64,000 nt of DNA from Straminergon stramineum (taxonomy: Eukaryota; Streptophyta; Bryopsida; Hypnales; Calliergonaceae), in contig OY987265.1 in the NCBI GenBank assembly GCA_963920665.1, positions 15,505,001 to 15,569,000 on the forward strand. The letters are read 5' to 3'. The translations under genes and the position numbers were made by a program. Of this stretch, positions 12,607 to 24,900 are shown piece by piece. Position 1 is the stretch's first letter; each line of letters begins with the position of its first letter. A model generated the notes under the pieces. It was not told where the DNA came from, did not search any database, and saw nothing but the letters and a program-made list of their open reading frames with translations.

Positions 12607-13600
12607 GTCGTGTATGAGTTTATGTGCCATATCTCTTGAAATCCTTGGAGCATCCTGTGCTCTTGTAACATGTTGTCGTCGAGGTGGGGTGTTTAGTTCC
12701 CAGGCTAGGCAAGCCTGACTCCCTCTACACCATTTGATTTGATTGAGCACGTGAAGTTTGTGCTCTTCTAGTTGTAGTGCCTGATACTGTTTGATTTGGT
12801 AGGGTTTTCTTCACTTGCAGTGCAATTGGCAGGACCTCAGGTTTGCAGGGCGACACTACCACACAGCTTTTGTGGGAACCGCTCCCTCCCTCCTGAATTA
12901 GATTGCAGAAATTTGAAGGAACAAGGACATTGTTCCATAGATGATAATGTTCCATAGGTGTTGAGGATCGTTGGAGACTATACACACTCTTGTTACGGAC
13001 TGGGAGCTAGTTTTCAATCTTGTGGAATATAGGAGAGGAAGATTGACGAGAGATTTGGCATCGCAGGTCTACCCTCTTGGGGTTTTTTTCAGTTTCTTTT
13101 GAGGAAAGAGATTGTATCATGGTGAGCGTTAATGAATCATCCTGGTTTTAGGTTTGTGTGTACACTTGCGAGGAGAGCCTGCGAAATCACTTCTACTGTC
13201 TTACAGTAAGTTCAACCTAAACAATCTAGCTTTCTGCTTCCCTGCTCTCTATGGTTGTTACACTATCAAGGAAAATAGTTCAAATGGGACTGATGAAGCA
13301 GACAACAGACCCTGCATGCATGTCATGTAATTTTGACTTATTTTGTGCTGCAGAAGTAGAAGATTGTCAAAGTGATAAAAAGCCCAGGATATCAGAGTGA
13401 CAAATCAACAAGCAGTAAAGAGATAGAAAGGAGAAGGCTGAAAAGGCTTGGCCATGCCCATGATTGTCCTCTTGAGGCCATGGCTATAAATCCTTCTATG
13501 CTATCTGTTGTAAGCACTGGAGGCACCCAAGCTTTTAACCTTGGAAGAACTGCCCCATTAGTACTGATTTCAAGTCTCATTGTCCATCACTAGATATGAA
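12607..13600 (+). other. Probable 3' UTR region, with a possible spliced intron
   Basis: GC content stays higher than in the flanking intergenic DNA until about 13595, then drops sharply, suggesting transcribed sequence. A donor-like GTAAGT at 13206 and a pyrimidine-rich acceptor ending TTGTGCTGCAG at 13353 could define a 148-bp intron, either in the 3' UTR of the UBA gene or in a separate transcript. An open frame at 13372-13593 (73 codons) lies after the acceptor but matches no family I know. AATGAA-type polyadenylation signals occur near 13597. Confidence 0.35.
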
Positions 13601-14714
13601 TGAAAAAATTTATATTTGTTTTTCAATAGTGAAGTCATATGTGCACTAGAAGTCATAAAAAATTTCAAATTTGGGGGGAAAACTTGAAATTACTGTGAAT
13701 GAAGAAAATGAAGAAAAATCATGTCAAATACAGAATATACTTGAAAAATCTGAAATTTCCACCATATTGTAGATGTATGTTACAGTGTTGAGCATTGTGG
13801 TAAAACCAAAGTTCTCATGTAACTTTAAAATTAGAAAATCAATGAACCATGGTTATAGGTCCAAAGTTCATAGTGCTACTAAATATTGAAACTTACAAAA
13901 ATTTGAAATTTGAAGTTCGAGTAGAAACTACACTTAATAATCTTCATTTCATTGGTTGGATTCAAATTCAAAAATGGCCTTTTTATGATTAAAATTCATA
14001 TCAAGAGTAAATAGCAAAACATGGCCAAAATACACTACAAAGGATTAACCTCTAAAGATTGAGACACAATACATCCTTTGTTGATGATTTACTATACCTT
14101 CTTACCCATTCATGCAATTTAGGTGTAAATTTTTAGATAATGTTCATAATGGGTTGATAGTTGGAAACTCTTGGTTCTTTTTATGAGGCTAACATAAGAT
14201 GAACCAACTCATGACATGCTAAAAAACTTCACAAACACTTAGGGAATGACCCATTAAAATCTTGTATGAACCCATGACAAAAAAAATTCAATAAATGAGT
14301 TTTGGGCTACATTAGGTTGAGTTAGTGTCCACAACTAATGTCTTGGATGATGGTGATGGAATGATTAGTGATTGCACTAGGAACTTCTACCTTTTAAATT
14401 CATCATAAGAAGTGACTTTGTAGGCTTTCATGTTGTGGCCATGTTAGGACATATTGTGATTGCTTTAGGTGAGTAAGATGACCATTATGGAATACTTTTT
14501 GTTGGTTTAGGGGTAGTTTAGAGACTTTCTTGGGCCTATTGGGCAACGCACTTCAAAAATTCATAGCAAATTCATACTTTGTCAAAAAAAAACCCTAAGA
14601 TTCAATTTCTCTCCCCATTTCTCACATTTGTCTATACATGGGAAAAAAATTTAATTTCCAAGGATGGCAACAAGGAAAACTAGTCATTTTCCATGTCATA
14701 GAAAGGATTTACCT
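13601..14714. other. AT-rich intergenic DNA, possible TTAA-element fragment
   Basis: No gene was seen. A left end resembling the TTAA family (TTAACCTCTAAAG at 14045) occurs, but no matching right end was identified, so the fragment is unassigned. Confidence 0.35.
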
Positions 14715-14718
14715 TTAA

Positions 14719-15515
14719 CCCCTAAAGTCCCATTGTTCCCTTGAGGGACAAATGGATTTCAAGCATGTTCCTACAATCTCAATATTCATCGTGATTTTTG
14801 AGAATTTTTGTAAAGATAGAAAAATACATTAGCTTTGGGAGAACATAATTTTTATTTCAATTGGTGCATAGGAGTAAAAGTTATGACACAATAAATTCCT
14901 TTTTTAGGTGCATCACACAGACCCACCAATCCCCAACACACAAACACACACACACACACACACACACACAATTTTAATCTTAAATATTTGAACTCAATTC
15001 CACGATTTTTCCAAAATAAAGTTTTCCAAAGTTAAGATCTCTTTGCTCGAACAATCTCACCATTAAGATTAGTGTGTTCCAATGCCATCTTAGAGTTATT
15101 AACAATTTAGATTTTCCTTCAATCTAGATCCTACTTCTACTTAACAATTTTTTAATGAGTGAAAATTAATTGTATTTTTAATTTATTTTTAAACTTCCTA
15201 GACAATCAATCCAATTCTTCAACATTCAAAATTAGAAATTCAAAATTAGTAGTGCATATTAAGATGATTCAAATCCAAAAACCCTAGTCAAACAAGGTGC
15301 AAAAAATAAAATTTACTTTAAATGCAAATATCTTGCACTCTATAGTGTCAAAGTTTTTGAAATTTCTTACACACATTTATATACTAGTTTAGTACAAGAT
15401 CCTCTATTTAGACATGCAAAAAATAAATTAAAAAATGAAGTTTTTTGCACTTTGCAATAGAAGTGGCAGTTTTGAGTGAATTTTGATGGAAATAAGGCCT
15501 TCTGACTGTAAGGGT
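14719..15515. mobile_element. TTAA-flanked non-autonomous element
   Basis: The left end is TTAA followed by CCCCTAAAGTCCCATTG (TTAA at 14715-14718). The right end is degenerate (TGTAAGGGTTATT near 15507-15519), aligned by similarity with the better-preserved right end of the copy at 42405-44324. The interior shares long stretches with that copy, for example TTAAATGCAAATATCTTGCA. It contains a CA microsatellite at 14945-14970. A segment at about 15139-15165 reads CTTAACAATTTTTTAATGAG. It preserves the empty TTAA site that is occupied by a nested insertion in the 54-kb copy. Confidence 0.55.
14945..14970. repeat. (CA)n microsatellite
   Basis: About 13 uninterrupted CA units occur inside the TTAA-flanked element. 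Confidence 0.9.
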
Positions 15516-15965
15516 TATTTCTATTTGTTATTTGCTATTGCTCAAGTAAATTTTGCTGATTCACCCGCCTCCAACCACTTATTATTATTAGTCATTTACT
15601 CAGTTTCCTGTTATGACGATGACTCCTTTCTCCCTTTCCTCTTCCAATGTCACACCAATTTTATTTTTGGGCAATTATCATGTCCAAGGGCTTTGTAATC
15701 TCCATGATTTGCTAGTGTAAGTTTGGTTCAGGAAAATGAGGAGAGCTACCATAGGACACTCCAGCAAGTCATCATAGTGCAGTCTACTTTCCCTGTAAAA
15801 TCAATTGGGAAGCTTAACTTAATATCTTACTTCAAGGACAACTAAGCTTACATGGCCATCATACTTTGGGGTGGCTAATTTAACCAAGCCAGGCATGGAA
15901 CTAACAGCCACTTCTATGTCCTATTTCCACCCAATATGCAGCTAAATTAGGAGCAGGAAAAAAAC

Positions 15966-16429
15966 TAAGGTAAAACAGCCCATTACTGACCAAATGGGGG
16001 ATTTGCCCTCTTGTCATTTCTGAAATTTTCTACTTTTTTTTCCAGAGAAAGTCAAGTGAGAAAAATGGTGAGAGCATTTGAAATTATATTTTTTTGACAA
16101 AGTGTGAATTTGTTATGAATTTTTTAAGTGTTCAGCCCATCACAGCCTGCAGACTACCCCAAAACCAACAAAAACTGATCCATAACACTCATCTTACTTA
16201 CCTAATACAGTCACAATATTTTCTAACACAGAAGACCTGAAAAGGGCACTTCCTGCAATGAACTAACACTAAAAAACTGAAAGTTCCTATTGCAGTCACT
16301 AATTACTCCATTCCAGTTAGCTAAGACATTGAATGAGGCCCAAATCTCAAAAATTAAAAGAAAACTGTAATGGGCTCATTCATAGAGTTCCGTAATGGGC
16401 AAAAGTTCTGTAATGGGCTGTTTTACCTT
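15966..16429. mobile_element. AGGTA-end MITE, long type (copy 1)
   Basis: The left end is TAAGGTAAAACAGCCCATTA and the right end is the complement, TAATGGGCTGTTTTACCTT. It is 464 bp long with no open frame. GTAATGGGC is repeated near the right end (about 16368, 16392 and 16410). Full-length relatives lie at 38251-38783 and 48305-48801 and share interior blocks such as TTTTTTTGACAAAGT and CTACCCCAAAACCAA. Those copies are bounded by TA, as expected for a TA-target element. Here the right TA has become TG. Confidence 0.7.
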
Positions 16430-16928
16430 GTATAGCAAAGAGAAGTTAGGAACATTTTTTAGCAAGGCTTCTGACTTTCATAATATATATATTTTTTCAT
16501 TTAAATCTTAAATTTGAAAAAAATTGAAAATATTCACTTTTAAGGTTTAGGAAGTTTGAGATTTAACAAAGGAGTTCATAGGAGGAAAAGAATCGGCATC
16601 ATGCATGGAAGGAGCCCATGTTAGATAATTATCTATAGTGAGGGAGACACAAGTTGTAATGGTCTTTTTCTCCAATCAAAATCGCTTAGTTAGTAATAGA
16701 TACCTTACTACTTTTATTGAACAAGATTATTGTTGTGTGTGATAAAAGAGTCCATACATATATGCATGGATATTCTATATGTAGATAGACAGAGAGGGAT
16801 TTAGATGTACTCATACCATTGTGTACAAGAAACTATGCTTGTTTTTCTAGGTAAATGGCATTGAGACACATTTTTTTACTATTCATTGTCAAACTTAACT
16901 CACTTATAAGAATGTTAATCCTTACAAT

Positions 16929-17632
16929 TCTGAGGCATGATTTCAAGACATATTTCACTATGGGGCAAGTCCTTCTTGGTGCAATATTTGTTGGATTCTT
17001 GCAAAAAATTTTATTATAGGTGAGTTTCACTATTAGCTTGATGCCTAGAAAATTTCAGACCAATCCAAGTTGCAGTTAAAAAGTTATGTCTTGAAAGGAC
17101 TTTTTTTTTTATGAGTCATGAGTAATTTTGTGCAACCATGATAGATGGCTCCAATTGGGCTGAAATCTTTATACATACTCTCAACAAGTTTTTTAACATC
17201 CCTCCCAAAGATGAAAGGCATACCAACACAAGATTTTGACTTAAAAGCCTTTGAAATGGGGCTTTGTAAGCTTTGAACATTGCCCAAAGAAGGAAAGCCT
17301 AATTTCAAAGGCTTGTAAGTCAAAATCATGTGCTTGTATGCCTTTCAAATTTTGGGGTAATGTTAACAAGCTTGTTGAGAGTATATACAAGTTTTTTAGC
17401 CCAATCGAACCTATCTATCATTGCTGCCCAAAACTACCCATAATTTATTTATTTTTAAATGTCTTCTTGAGGCATAACTTTTTAATCACAATTTCAATTG
17501 GTCTGAAAATTTCTAGGCACTGAGCTAGTAGTGAAACACACCTCTTACAAAAATTTCACAGGAATCCAACAAATACTACATTGCAAAGGGCTCTCCCCAA
17601 AGTGGAGAATGGCTTGAAATCATGCCTCAGGA
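16929..17632. mobile_element. Foldback element with ~340-bp inverted arms
   Basis: The left arm (about 16929-17268) and right arm (about 17285-17632) are inverted copies of each other along nearly their whole length. Outer ends are CTGAGGCATGATTTCAAG and its complement. The inner junction is AAGCCTTTGAAAT and its complement. Matched inner blocks include TGTTGGATTC, GTGAGTTTCACTA, TACATACTCTCAACAAG and AGATTTTGACTTA. The centre is only about 15-30 bp, so a transcript would form a long, imperfect hairpin. There is no coding capacity. Single arms of the same family lie at about 44890-45195 and 55552-55912. Confidence 0.75.
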
Positions 17633-20040
17633 TTCACCTTCATTCTAAGGTTCCCTTACACTCTTTTCTTTCTTTCTTTTTGAAAGACATGAACAAGTTC
17701 CATTGAAGGTTCCCTTCTATTCAATAGCATGTGTTCATTCAAGCATAAACATTAAAGTGTACTATGAATGCTTCGAGTACAGGTGAGAGTGACTCCTTTG
17801 TTTATTTGCATGCCTTTGATGACACTGCGTTGGCCTCTGCTCCTCTCAATAGAATAGTATGTGATTCTTATTTGCATGTACATACAACATCCATGTACCC
17901 CCAAACCTTAGTGGCATTCATGAACCCACAATTTGTGTGTGGAGCCCTGGCGAGTTTTCCACAGAAGTTGCAGACTTGCAGACTAGCAGGGCGTGCAGCA
18001 AAGTCAGGGCAGGTTAAGCAGGGCTGCAGGCCAAAGGGAACTTGCCAATCCAACCATCCTGCACTTAAGAAACGAAATTGGGTATCTGGGATGATTCAAT
18101 GGAGCTTTAATTACCCATCATTGCCTCATCATTTTTGCTCAGCACTTCACACACACCACTAACTTATACTTAAACTTTATCCTTGCTACTGTACCAATTG
18201 TCCTGGGGTGTCAAGCATGTGAAAAATCTAGGTTTTAGGGTATTCTATGACCTTATTATTAGGTTAGGCACCTTCATGTAAGGAACTGACAATAATTTTT
18301 AAAAATCATGTAGGTACTGCCCCTCAATCAACAGACTAAGCTACCTTACTGCTGGTTTTGCTGTTTGCAATGTGATTTCAGGCTAGATCTGGGTTGTCTC
18401 TCACTCAGACGTAACAGTATAATTCAGCAATCATCCACTGAATTTTGTTAAATTGGTGCAATTTTGGCATTGGAAATTGTTGTGACATACAATTCAGCAA
18501 CAAAGCTTTGAAAAATAGGATTATAGGCGTAGATTTCTGTTTCAAGCCATACAGTCTTCTGGAAGAAGTCTCAAATCGTGGAAAAGAAGGTGGAAGAGAG
18601 CTTCGTGGTTCACTCCAAGGTTGCTGAAATAGAGTGCCCAAAATTGATATCAAGGTTCGTAGGTCACTCGCAAATCAAGCACAACTATATGTAATGAGCA
18701 TGAAAGTGGTGAATTCACATAACAACAATTGCTCATATGCTTCTCCTAATAGTAATGGTTTCTTCTCGTGCCATTTGCTGTGCTTTCCTTGCAAATTAAT
18801 GATCTTTTTCTAAATGTTGATGTCCAAAATAATGTTGATATAATGGGTGCCGATATCTTCTATCTCGATAATAGATTGGGCACCGACACCTCCTTCCAAA
18901 TTGAATTTTCATGCTTTGTTGTTATCATGGGTGCTGTCCAATCAAGTGATGCCTCGTGGCACTTTGAGCCCAATTTTATTTTATTTATTTATTTTTTAAC
19001 TTTCTGCTGAATCTGCTAAGTTAGCAAAGTACAGAGTCTGTAGAGCAGTCAGTGACCACTGCCAGGAGGTTGATAAACAGTATAATTTTGATTGGAAACA
19101 AACAAGTGAAACGCTCTCAGTTTTCACAAGAAACTTGACCCTGGCTGCTGCTGCCTATCAGTTGGCCCATTGAATTATATTTGATCTGTGTACGGGTCCA
19201 GCTTGAAATGCGGTATTGAATTATATTTGATCAGCAGCATATGAGTCAAGCTTGAAACTGGCAAGTGTATATATGCAATCATTGAATTGAGATTGCTTCA
19301 AGGGCCTCTTCTGTCCTCTATTTCTTGTCTCTATGAACCAAATTTTGTCACTTCCAAGGGTGAAGAAGAAAAATATTGATGCCTTGAATCAAAGGAAGGC
19401 TGGTGGGCTGTTGGGATGGTGAAAAATTAATTCTTACCCACTTCAATGGGTGCTACCTTATTATTATTATTATTATCAACTTTTACAGTGCAAATCATTG
19501 GTGAGAGAGAAACCCAGTGAGGTCCAAAGCCATCCGTGTGGCATCTGTAGTATTGGACAATCAAAACCTGCGTTAAATTACATACAAAAGTCCAGGTTGC
19601 ACTTTTCTGTTTCACACCAGAATCTATTATTTTTTGAAGTTCTCTTTATGAGAAATTGTCATGTCCATGGACACAAAGGTCGCCTTTCCAACCGAAACAT
19701 GAATGTGGACCATTAAATAAACCCATTGGTCAGGCCAAATCCTGACCCTGAGATACTACTGTCAGCAGGGAGGAAGCTCAAAAGGAGCAGAAGAGTTTGG
19801 AGTGTAAGTTAAAATCAGTTACTTTGCAATAACATCTCAAAATATATGGAGAAAAAACAAAGAGAGCTGTAACTTACAGATGGACAAATTCTTGCACTGA
19901 AAATCATGTTGAATTGAAGAAAATCAACAGCAAATACTTGAAATACTGAATTTCTCTTCTTCTACTTCTTTTTTCTGTATGGACAATGGCTTGATTGATT
20001 GAGACCTGAGTTAACTTACTTCAGCTCACTGAAACCCCAA
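17633..20040. other. Intergenic DNA with a small duplication
   Basis: No gene was recognised. A short tandem duplication with 46-bp spacing occurs at about 19170-19260; both units contain TGAATTATATTTGATC and an AGCTTGAAA-like block. An uninterrupted frame at 17764-18162 (132 codons) has no recognisable motif and unremarkable composition, so it is not called as a gene. A short ATT microsatellite is present near 19459. Confidence 0.4.
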
Positions 20041-20053
20041 ACAGCCCTGAGAT

Positions 20054-20083
20054 TCATTTGTTTTGAAAAAAACAAAAACAATA
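20054..20083 (+). mobile_element. Very short retroposed tail with 13-bp TSD
   Basis: A 30-bp insert (TCATTTGTTTTG, then A-rich) is flanked by ACAGCCCTGAGAT at 20041-20053 and ACAGTCCTGAGAT at 20084-20096 (12 of 13 identical). The sequence resembles the 3' tail of plant LINE elements (CATTTGT then A-run). The structure is that of an extremely 5'-truncated retrotransposition event. Confidence 0.55.
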
Positions 20084-20096
20084 ACAGTCCTGAGAT

Positions 20097-21786
20097 GCCT
20101 GTACATTGGCAAGCACTAACTTAACTGAAGTTATAATTGAACCCAGCTCTCAGTTTTCTTCCCAACAGCTTTTGCAAAGGACAGCAAGCCATACAAACAT
20201 AACTTCAATCATAAGGAATAACTTAACTGTATACTGTCAGTGTTGTAAGACAGAATACCTTACTAACTGTGTGATGTGAAATTTTGAAGAATTTCCCATA
20301 GTACCAGAAGTAATATAGTCTCAAATAATGTGATTTTTTCTCAATTAGGTTGAGCTGCTAAAAGAGAACACTGCTGCTAATTTGGTAAAAACTCAAAACT
20401 TTTAACACTGGTGTATTTTCAGTTTCTGTAGCTACAAAAACTTCAGATAGAAGTCTTGCTAAATTTTTGCCACAAATGGGAATGTTGTGTAGTACAATTC
20501 TCCCCAATCATTGTTGGAAACAAGGTTGTAAAGATGGGCACAAAAATGGCTATCTTAAGAATACTACTACAACTTGTGCTAAATTGGTCCAAGAGGATCT
20601 TCTCATGGGTCCTTTTCCTGCTCATACTTTGTTTCTGCTAGTGTTTCATCAAAATGCAAGTTTTTCACTCCGGTTATTTCTTTTCTTTTCTTTTTAAATG
20701 CAAGTTCTGGAAATTAATGCTCGAAGGAGGGGTGAAGTACCTACCAGTTACTTGTGTCTTCTTCATCCATCAACAGTTGCTATAGCAATAAGTCTATTGT
20801 ACAGATCAAAATTGCAGGCATGTGGATTTACAACAATCAGCCTGAAGAGAAGAGACAAATGAAGCATACAATTGAGATACCAATTGATCTTCATCATTTA
20901 AGTCTCTTCCAAGTTCAAAAATTTTCTGGCAGAAGACTACATACTAATGAATGGAAGCCTATCAAGGTGCAGTACTACTTGAGAGTCCCCAGCAGACGGA
21001 GCTGATGAAGAAGTAAGTTAACATAAGCTTACTGGGGCTCATGTTCCATTAAAACATTCTAGAGCAATCAACCTGCCACCCAAGCTGAGTCATCCAAGAG
21101 AGCCAGACTAATTGGGTGGTTTTTTTCCCCTTTCCTTTTCAATTGACACTGTTCCTTTTATCTTTTTTTTTAAATAACATATAAATAAGAGCAAATCATT
21201 TCATGAAGATTACTGTACTGTACTGTACTGTACTTGGCAGTAGATTCAACACAAAATATATAATCATGTTTTGGGGGCAAACGGTGGCCGCAAGGCACAG
21301 CTTGATTGACAAACACTGTAGATTAACAGATGCCAAATTGTCATTTGACAGGGAGAAATATGATACCTAACATGCCTACCCAAAGTACGGGAATGATGGC
21401 CAGACTCTTTTGAAGAAGAAAAAAGAGACTTGATAGGGCGTTAAGTTAAGATAATATGATTGGATCTTGCCTACAATTGCAGTGTATGGCGGTGCAGTCC
21501 TTGAGTGAGTGAGTTCAAGGGCAGTTGATGAGGCTCATGCTTTAATTCAAAAGTGGGAGAGCAAATCGCTCATAGAGATTATGATTGTGGAAAAAGCAGT
21601 GTTAACTAAATATGATCAGATCAATTCATGTATTGCCACTCATTGGCACTCATCAAGTGGGATTGATCATATCACACAGTTGATGGAATTGATGGAATGT
21701 AGGTAGCACCAGTTTTGTAGGGGTTTAAAAATTTTCATTTATTTTGGGGCAGTTCAGAATTCAATGAAGCTATTTACATGCAAAGT
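20097..21786. other. Intergenic DNA with small unassigned open frames
   Basis: Short + strand frames at 20467-20697, 20754-21005 and 21509-21706 have fairly balanced amino-acid composition, and the last follows an acceptor-like TTGCAG at 21476-21481. I could not join them into a plausible gene or recognise a family. They may be remnants or chance. A pentanucleotide microsatellite lies at 21211-21234. Confidence 0.3.
21211..21234. repeat. (TACTG)n microsatellite
   Basis: Nearly five perfect TACTG units are present in tandem. Confidence 0.9.
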
Positions 21787-21794
21787 GTGGTTAA

Positions 21795-22739
21795 CCCCTA
21801 AAGGTTTTTGACTATGTTTTCACTAAAAACGCTCCAAAACTGTCATCTCCAATACAAGTACCAAATTTTAGAAAAAATAAATTTTTGGAAAAATGTAACC
21901 GTAGGATCTTTTAGTAATCTCGTTTAGGAAGATGTGGAAAAAATTTCAGAAATTTCCACCGTTTGGATTGCAAGATATTAGCATTTGAAGTGACAAAAAG
22001 CCATTTTTTGGCCCTGCAAAAATCCGGGCAGATGCACTCCACAAGGTCAAATCATTATGAAAAAATGTCCAAAATGGTTGTAACTCTTTGGATTCATTCT
22101 TCAAGTCATGTTGGCTACATGTTTGAAAAATTTTAGATCATTTGGAATTGTACAACATATAGGAAAAAAATAGTAAGTAGATAGTAGTAGAGAATGATTC
22201 ATAATACTAAAGTGTTAATAATTTATTTATGGAATTGAAAAATGAAAATCCCATTGGTGAAATTGTTGTAATAAACAATCTACACCTCAAGTTTTTATTT
22301 TTTTCCAAAAATATTAAAAATTGAGTGAAATAAAGGTCTTCAAAGTTTATTTTAGAGTAGAGATTCCATTACTACCCACAAACTACCCACAACTAAAACT
22401 CTTCATAACTTTCATCTCACAAATCAAAATGGAATGATTCAAAGCTTTTCATGTATATAAAAATGTAGAAAACCAATTTCAAATTTTTATTTTTTTAAAA
22501 AGTGATTTTTCAAGAAGTTTTTTTTGCTGCCCGGGCTGCCCGCCGAGCAATGTAAACAACATATTATACAATAACTTTTTAACCATGTATTCAAAAGTTA
22601 TGAAAATTGTTGGGTCTTAAAGCTACTCCTCGGTAAAATGTTGTGTGAAAATTTCAAAGAAAAAAAATCAAAATTCCATCCGTAGTGAGCTGCCCGAAAT
22701 TGCTATGTTGCCAAAAAACACCATTTGTTGCTTTAGGGG
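21795..22739. mobile_element. TTAA-flanked non-autonomous element, ~945 bp
   Basis: The left junction is TTAA then CCCCTAAAGG, and the right junction is CTTTAGGGG then TTAA (TTAA at 21791-21794 and 22740-22743). The interior is homologous to the copies at 41468-42392 and, in reverse orientation, 63171-64000. Shared blocks include AAGATATTAGCATT and AACTTTCATCTCAC-like segments. It has no transposase frame. Exact TTAA duplication and CCC-starting ends fit the piggyBac superfamily; assignment is an inference. Confidence 0.7.
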
Positions 22740-22743
22740 TTAA

Positions 22744-24178
22744 TAGAAAGCTCACTTATTCATCTGCAAAGAGCAATTATACCATCCCAAGATTTGGTAG
22801 CAATTTCAACAACTTCATCCATTGTGAAACAAAAATTCTATTGTCCAATATCTCCCAACAAAAAAATTTGTATGCTTTTAAATTCATTATTTTATTGAAG
22901 ATTTCAAAATATATAGAATAGAATAGCATTCTTCAAAAGAGATGTGATGATGATATAAATCAATTCTCCTACACATTATTGATCTCTTTCACTTGCATTC
23001 ATTATAGAACTCAAGTTGCATTTTGAGGACAATATGAATCTATCCTGTTTCAAAACTAGTCAACCAAAAATGATTAGATTCTTGGATGGATAGGTGTATT
23101 TTTTTATTCTTGAGTTTCCCTAGATGGCATTCGTTGGACACTTTTAAGGTAGAAAGTGCATAATCTATTCATCTAAGAGCATTTTTGTTTTCCCCATCTA
23201 TGTGGTTTGAGCAATTTTGTAGAAATGTACATAAAGTAGGAACATCCAGAACTGTCAATTTAAGCAATTTAGCACAATTGGGGTCGAATTTTTCTAGAAA
23301 AAAATATTTTTCAATATTAGCAATTGAAAATCATGAATTTTGAAAAAAAAAAGAATTTTTAGATAAAGCATCTAATTTCTATGAATTTTCAAAGGAGAAC
23401 TCCATAAGACACCCATAACTACACTCTACTAAATTTGCCTTAATTCTAGCACCAAAATCTGGAAAGATCAGAGCCCACCAACCACGATCAAGTATGGAGA
23501 TGGTTTCAAGGTACTTTGAAGATAGTTTCAAGGTACATTAGGGACACTTTGAGGGAACTCTACTCTCAAACTATTGGTATACTAATGGTTATGGGTGTTC
23601 CTACCTTAGTAAAAAGAAAGGAAGTGAGTTCAAATGCAATATTTTCCAAAAAAATTCCAAACATACTGAATTCCATATGATTTTGCCAAACCCATTGTCA
23701 TAGGGTGCTATTGATGTTCATAGATGACATCAAATAATTTAAGTTAAGCATCCGTTATCGAATGGTGTAAGTAAAACTACAAAATGTGTGTGGCTTAATT
23801 GTAAGTGCGTCCCTCCCCCTCCTCCCCTACTACATGTACTATGAACCAAAGCTTGGTTCACTTGCCTTGACAACTTTTTACTTCAAAATGAAAGAATCCT
23901 AAGAACTTCATTATTGTTATCATTGCATTCACAAAATTTTCATGGAATGGTCTAAAAATTGACCATCCTCAACTTCTAAAAGGCCCACCACCATTGAACA
24001 TCAGTTCTACATCCTTATATGGACTATTTCATAATGTTCCAATAAAACTTTATGGTCTAATTATAGGGATAGTTCTTGTAGCAAGCACAGAATTAGCACC
24101 TCCTACCTAGTTCTTGACGTCCTCACCGGATAATGGCTTTCCACACCAAGAATCAAATGCATGTATTATATTCCAAAA
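22744..24178. other. AT-rich intergenic DNA, no gene seen
   Basis: No credible gene or bounded repeat was found between the TTAA-flanked element and the retroposed fragments near 24.2 kb. Confidence 0.45.
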
Positions 24179-24191
24179 CTGAAATGCTCAA

Positions 24192-24369
24192 TTTTTTTAA
24201 ATTAAACTTTTTTTTTTAACAAATGAGAGAACCCACTGCCATTAAAGAAAAAGAGCTGAAACAACAGCCAAGCCATGAGGCTGGACAAAAGAAGAGAATT
24301 CGAGCACAGAAAAGGAAGGAACAAGGGCAAGGGAAGGAAACTAGTAAAATAAGCAGGGGGGGAGCCCTG
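24192..24369 (-). mobile_element. 5'-truncated LINE-like retroposon, 13-bp TSD
   Basis: A 178-bp insert is flanked by perfect direct repeats CTGAAATGCTCAA at 24179-24191 and 24370-24382. Read on the minus strand it ends CTTTAATGGCAGTGGGTTCT, CTCATTTGTT and then a run of ten As plus A-rich sequence. Poly(A) tail, target duplication and the CATTTGT motif before the tail are typical of 3' ends of plant L1-type LINEs inserted by target-primed reverse transcription. The + strand also encodes a basic 55-codon frame across it, which is probably accidental. Confidence 0.7.
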
Positions 24370-24577
24370 CTGAAATGCTCAAATTGACCAGGGATCCCCA
24401 TGAACAATAATAAGTTATAAAAAAAAATGGAGCTTCTGTCTTCCTCATATCATTTTTTGCCATTGAATGAACTATAAACTGACAATGGTGAGCCCTTTTT
24501 TTTTCCTCTCAAGAGAAGGGGGGGATCCAATTGGACTCCATTCCAGCCATGTCAGGGTGTCAAAAATCTCTGAACCA

Positions 24578-24627
24578 TTTTCAATGGAAATTGTCCATGT
24601 GTTTCAAAACAAAAACAAAAACAAAAC
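24578..24627 (+). mobile_element. 50-bp hairpin-plus-tail retroposon (copy a)
   Basis: The insert starts TTTCAATGGAAATTG, contains the small hairpin ATGGA-AATTG-TCCAT, continues TGTGTTTC and ends in an (AAAAAC)n tail. It is bounded by perfect 13-bp repeats AATCTCTGAACCA at 24565-24577 and 24628-24640. Structure and duplication indicate retrotransposition of only the last few tens of bases of a LINE- or SINE-like RNA. Confidence 0.7.
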
Positions 24628-24900
24628 AATCTCTGAACCAGGAAGTCCATCATGTCCTTGTCCCAAGTGCCCCGGGGAGAGTCCGAGACTGTGTGGCATC
24701 ATGTACCTTCCACCTAAGCTTTTGCCCTTTTTCCGGGAGATTTTGTTTGGTGCAGTTCTGGTCCCGCAGCAGCGTCAGCTTCTCCCGCCATTCCCGGCTG
24801 GGCCACTTTTCTTTTCTGTGCCCCACCATCACAAACTGGAGAATGTCACAGTACAGTCACGTCCTCCCAGCCAGGGTTCATGAAAAAACATCATCAGGAT

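Noticed and set aside
17764..18162. 132-codon frame, the longest in the intergenic DNA before 24 kb
   Set aside because: It has no recognisable motif, lacks neighbouring exons with splice signals, and is cysteine- and histidine-rich in an unordered way. It is kept only as a note.
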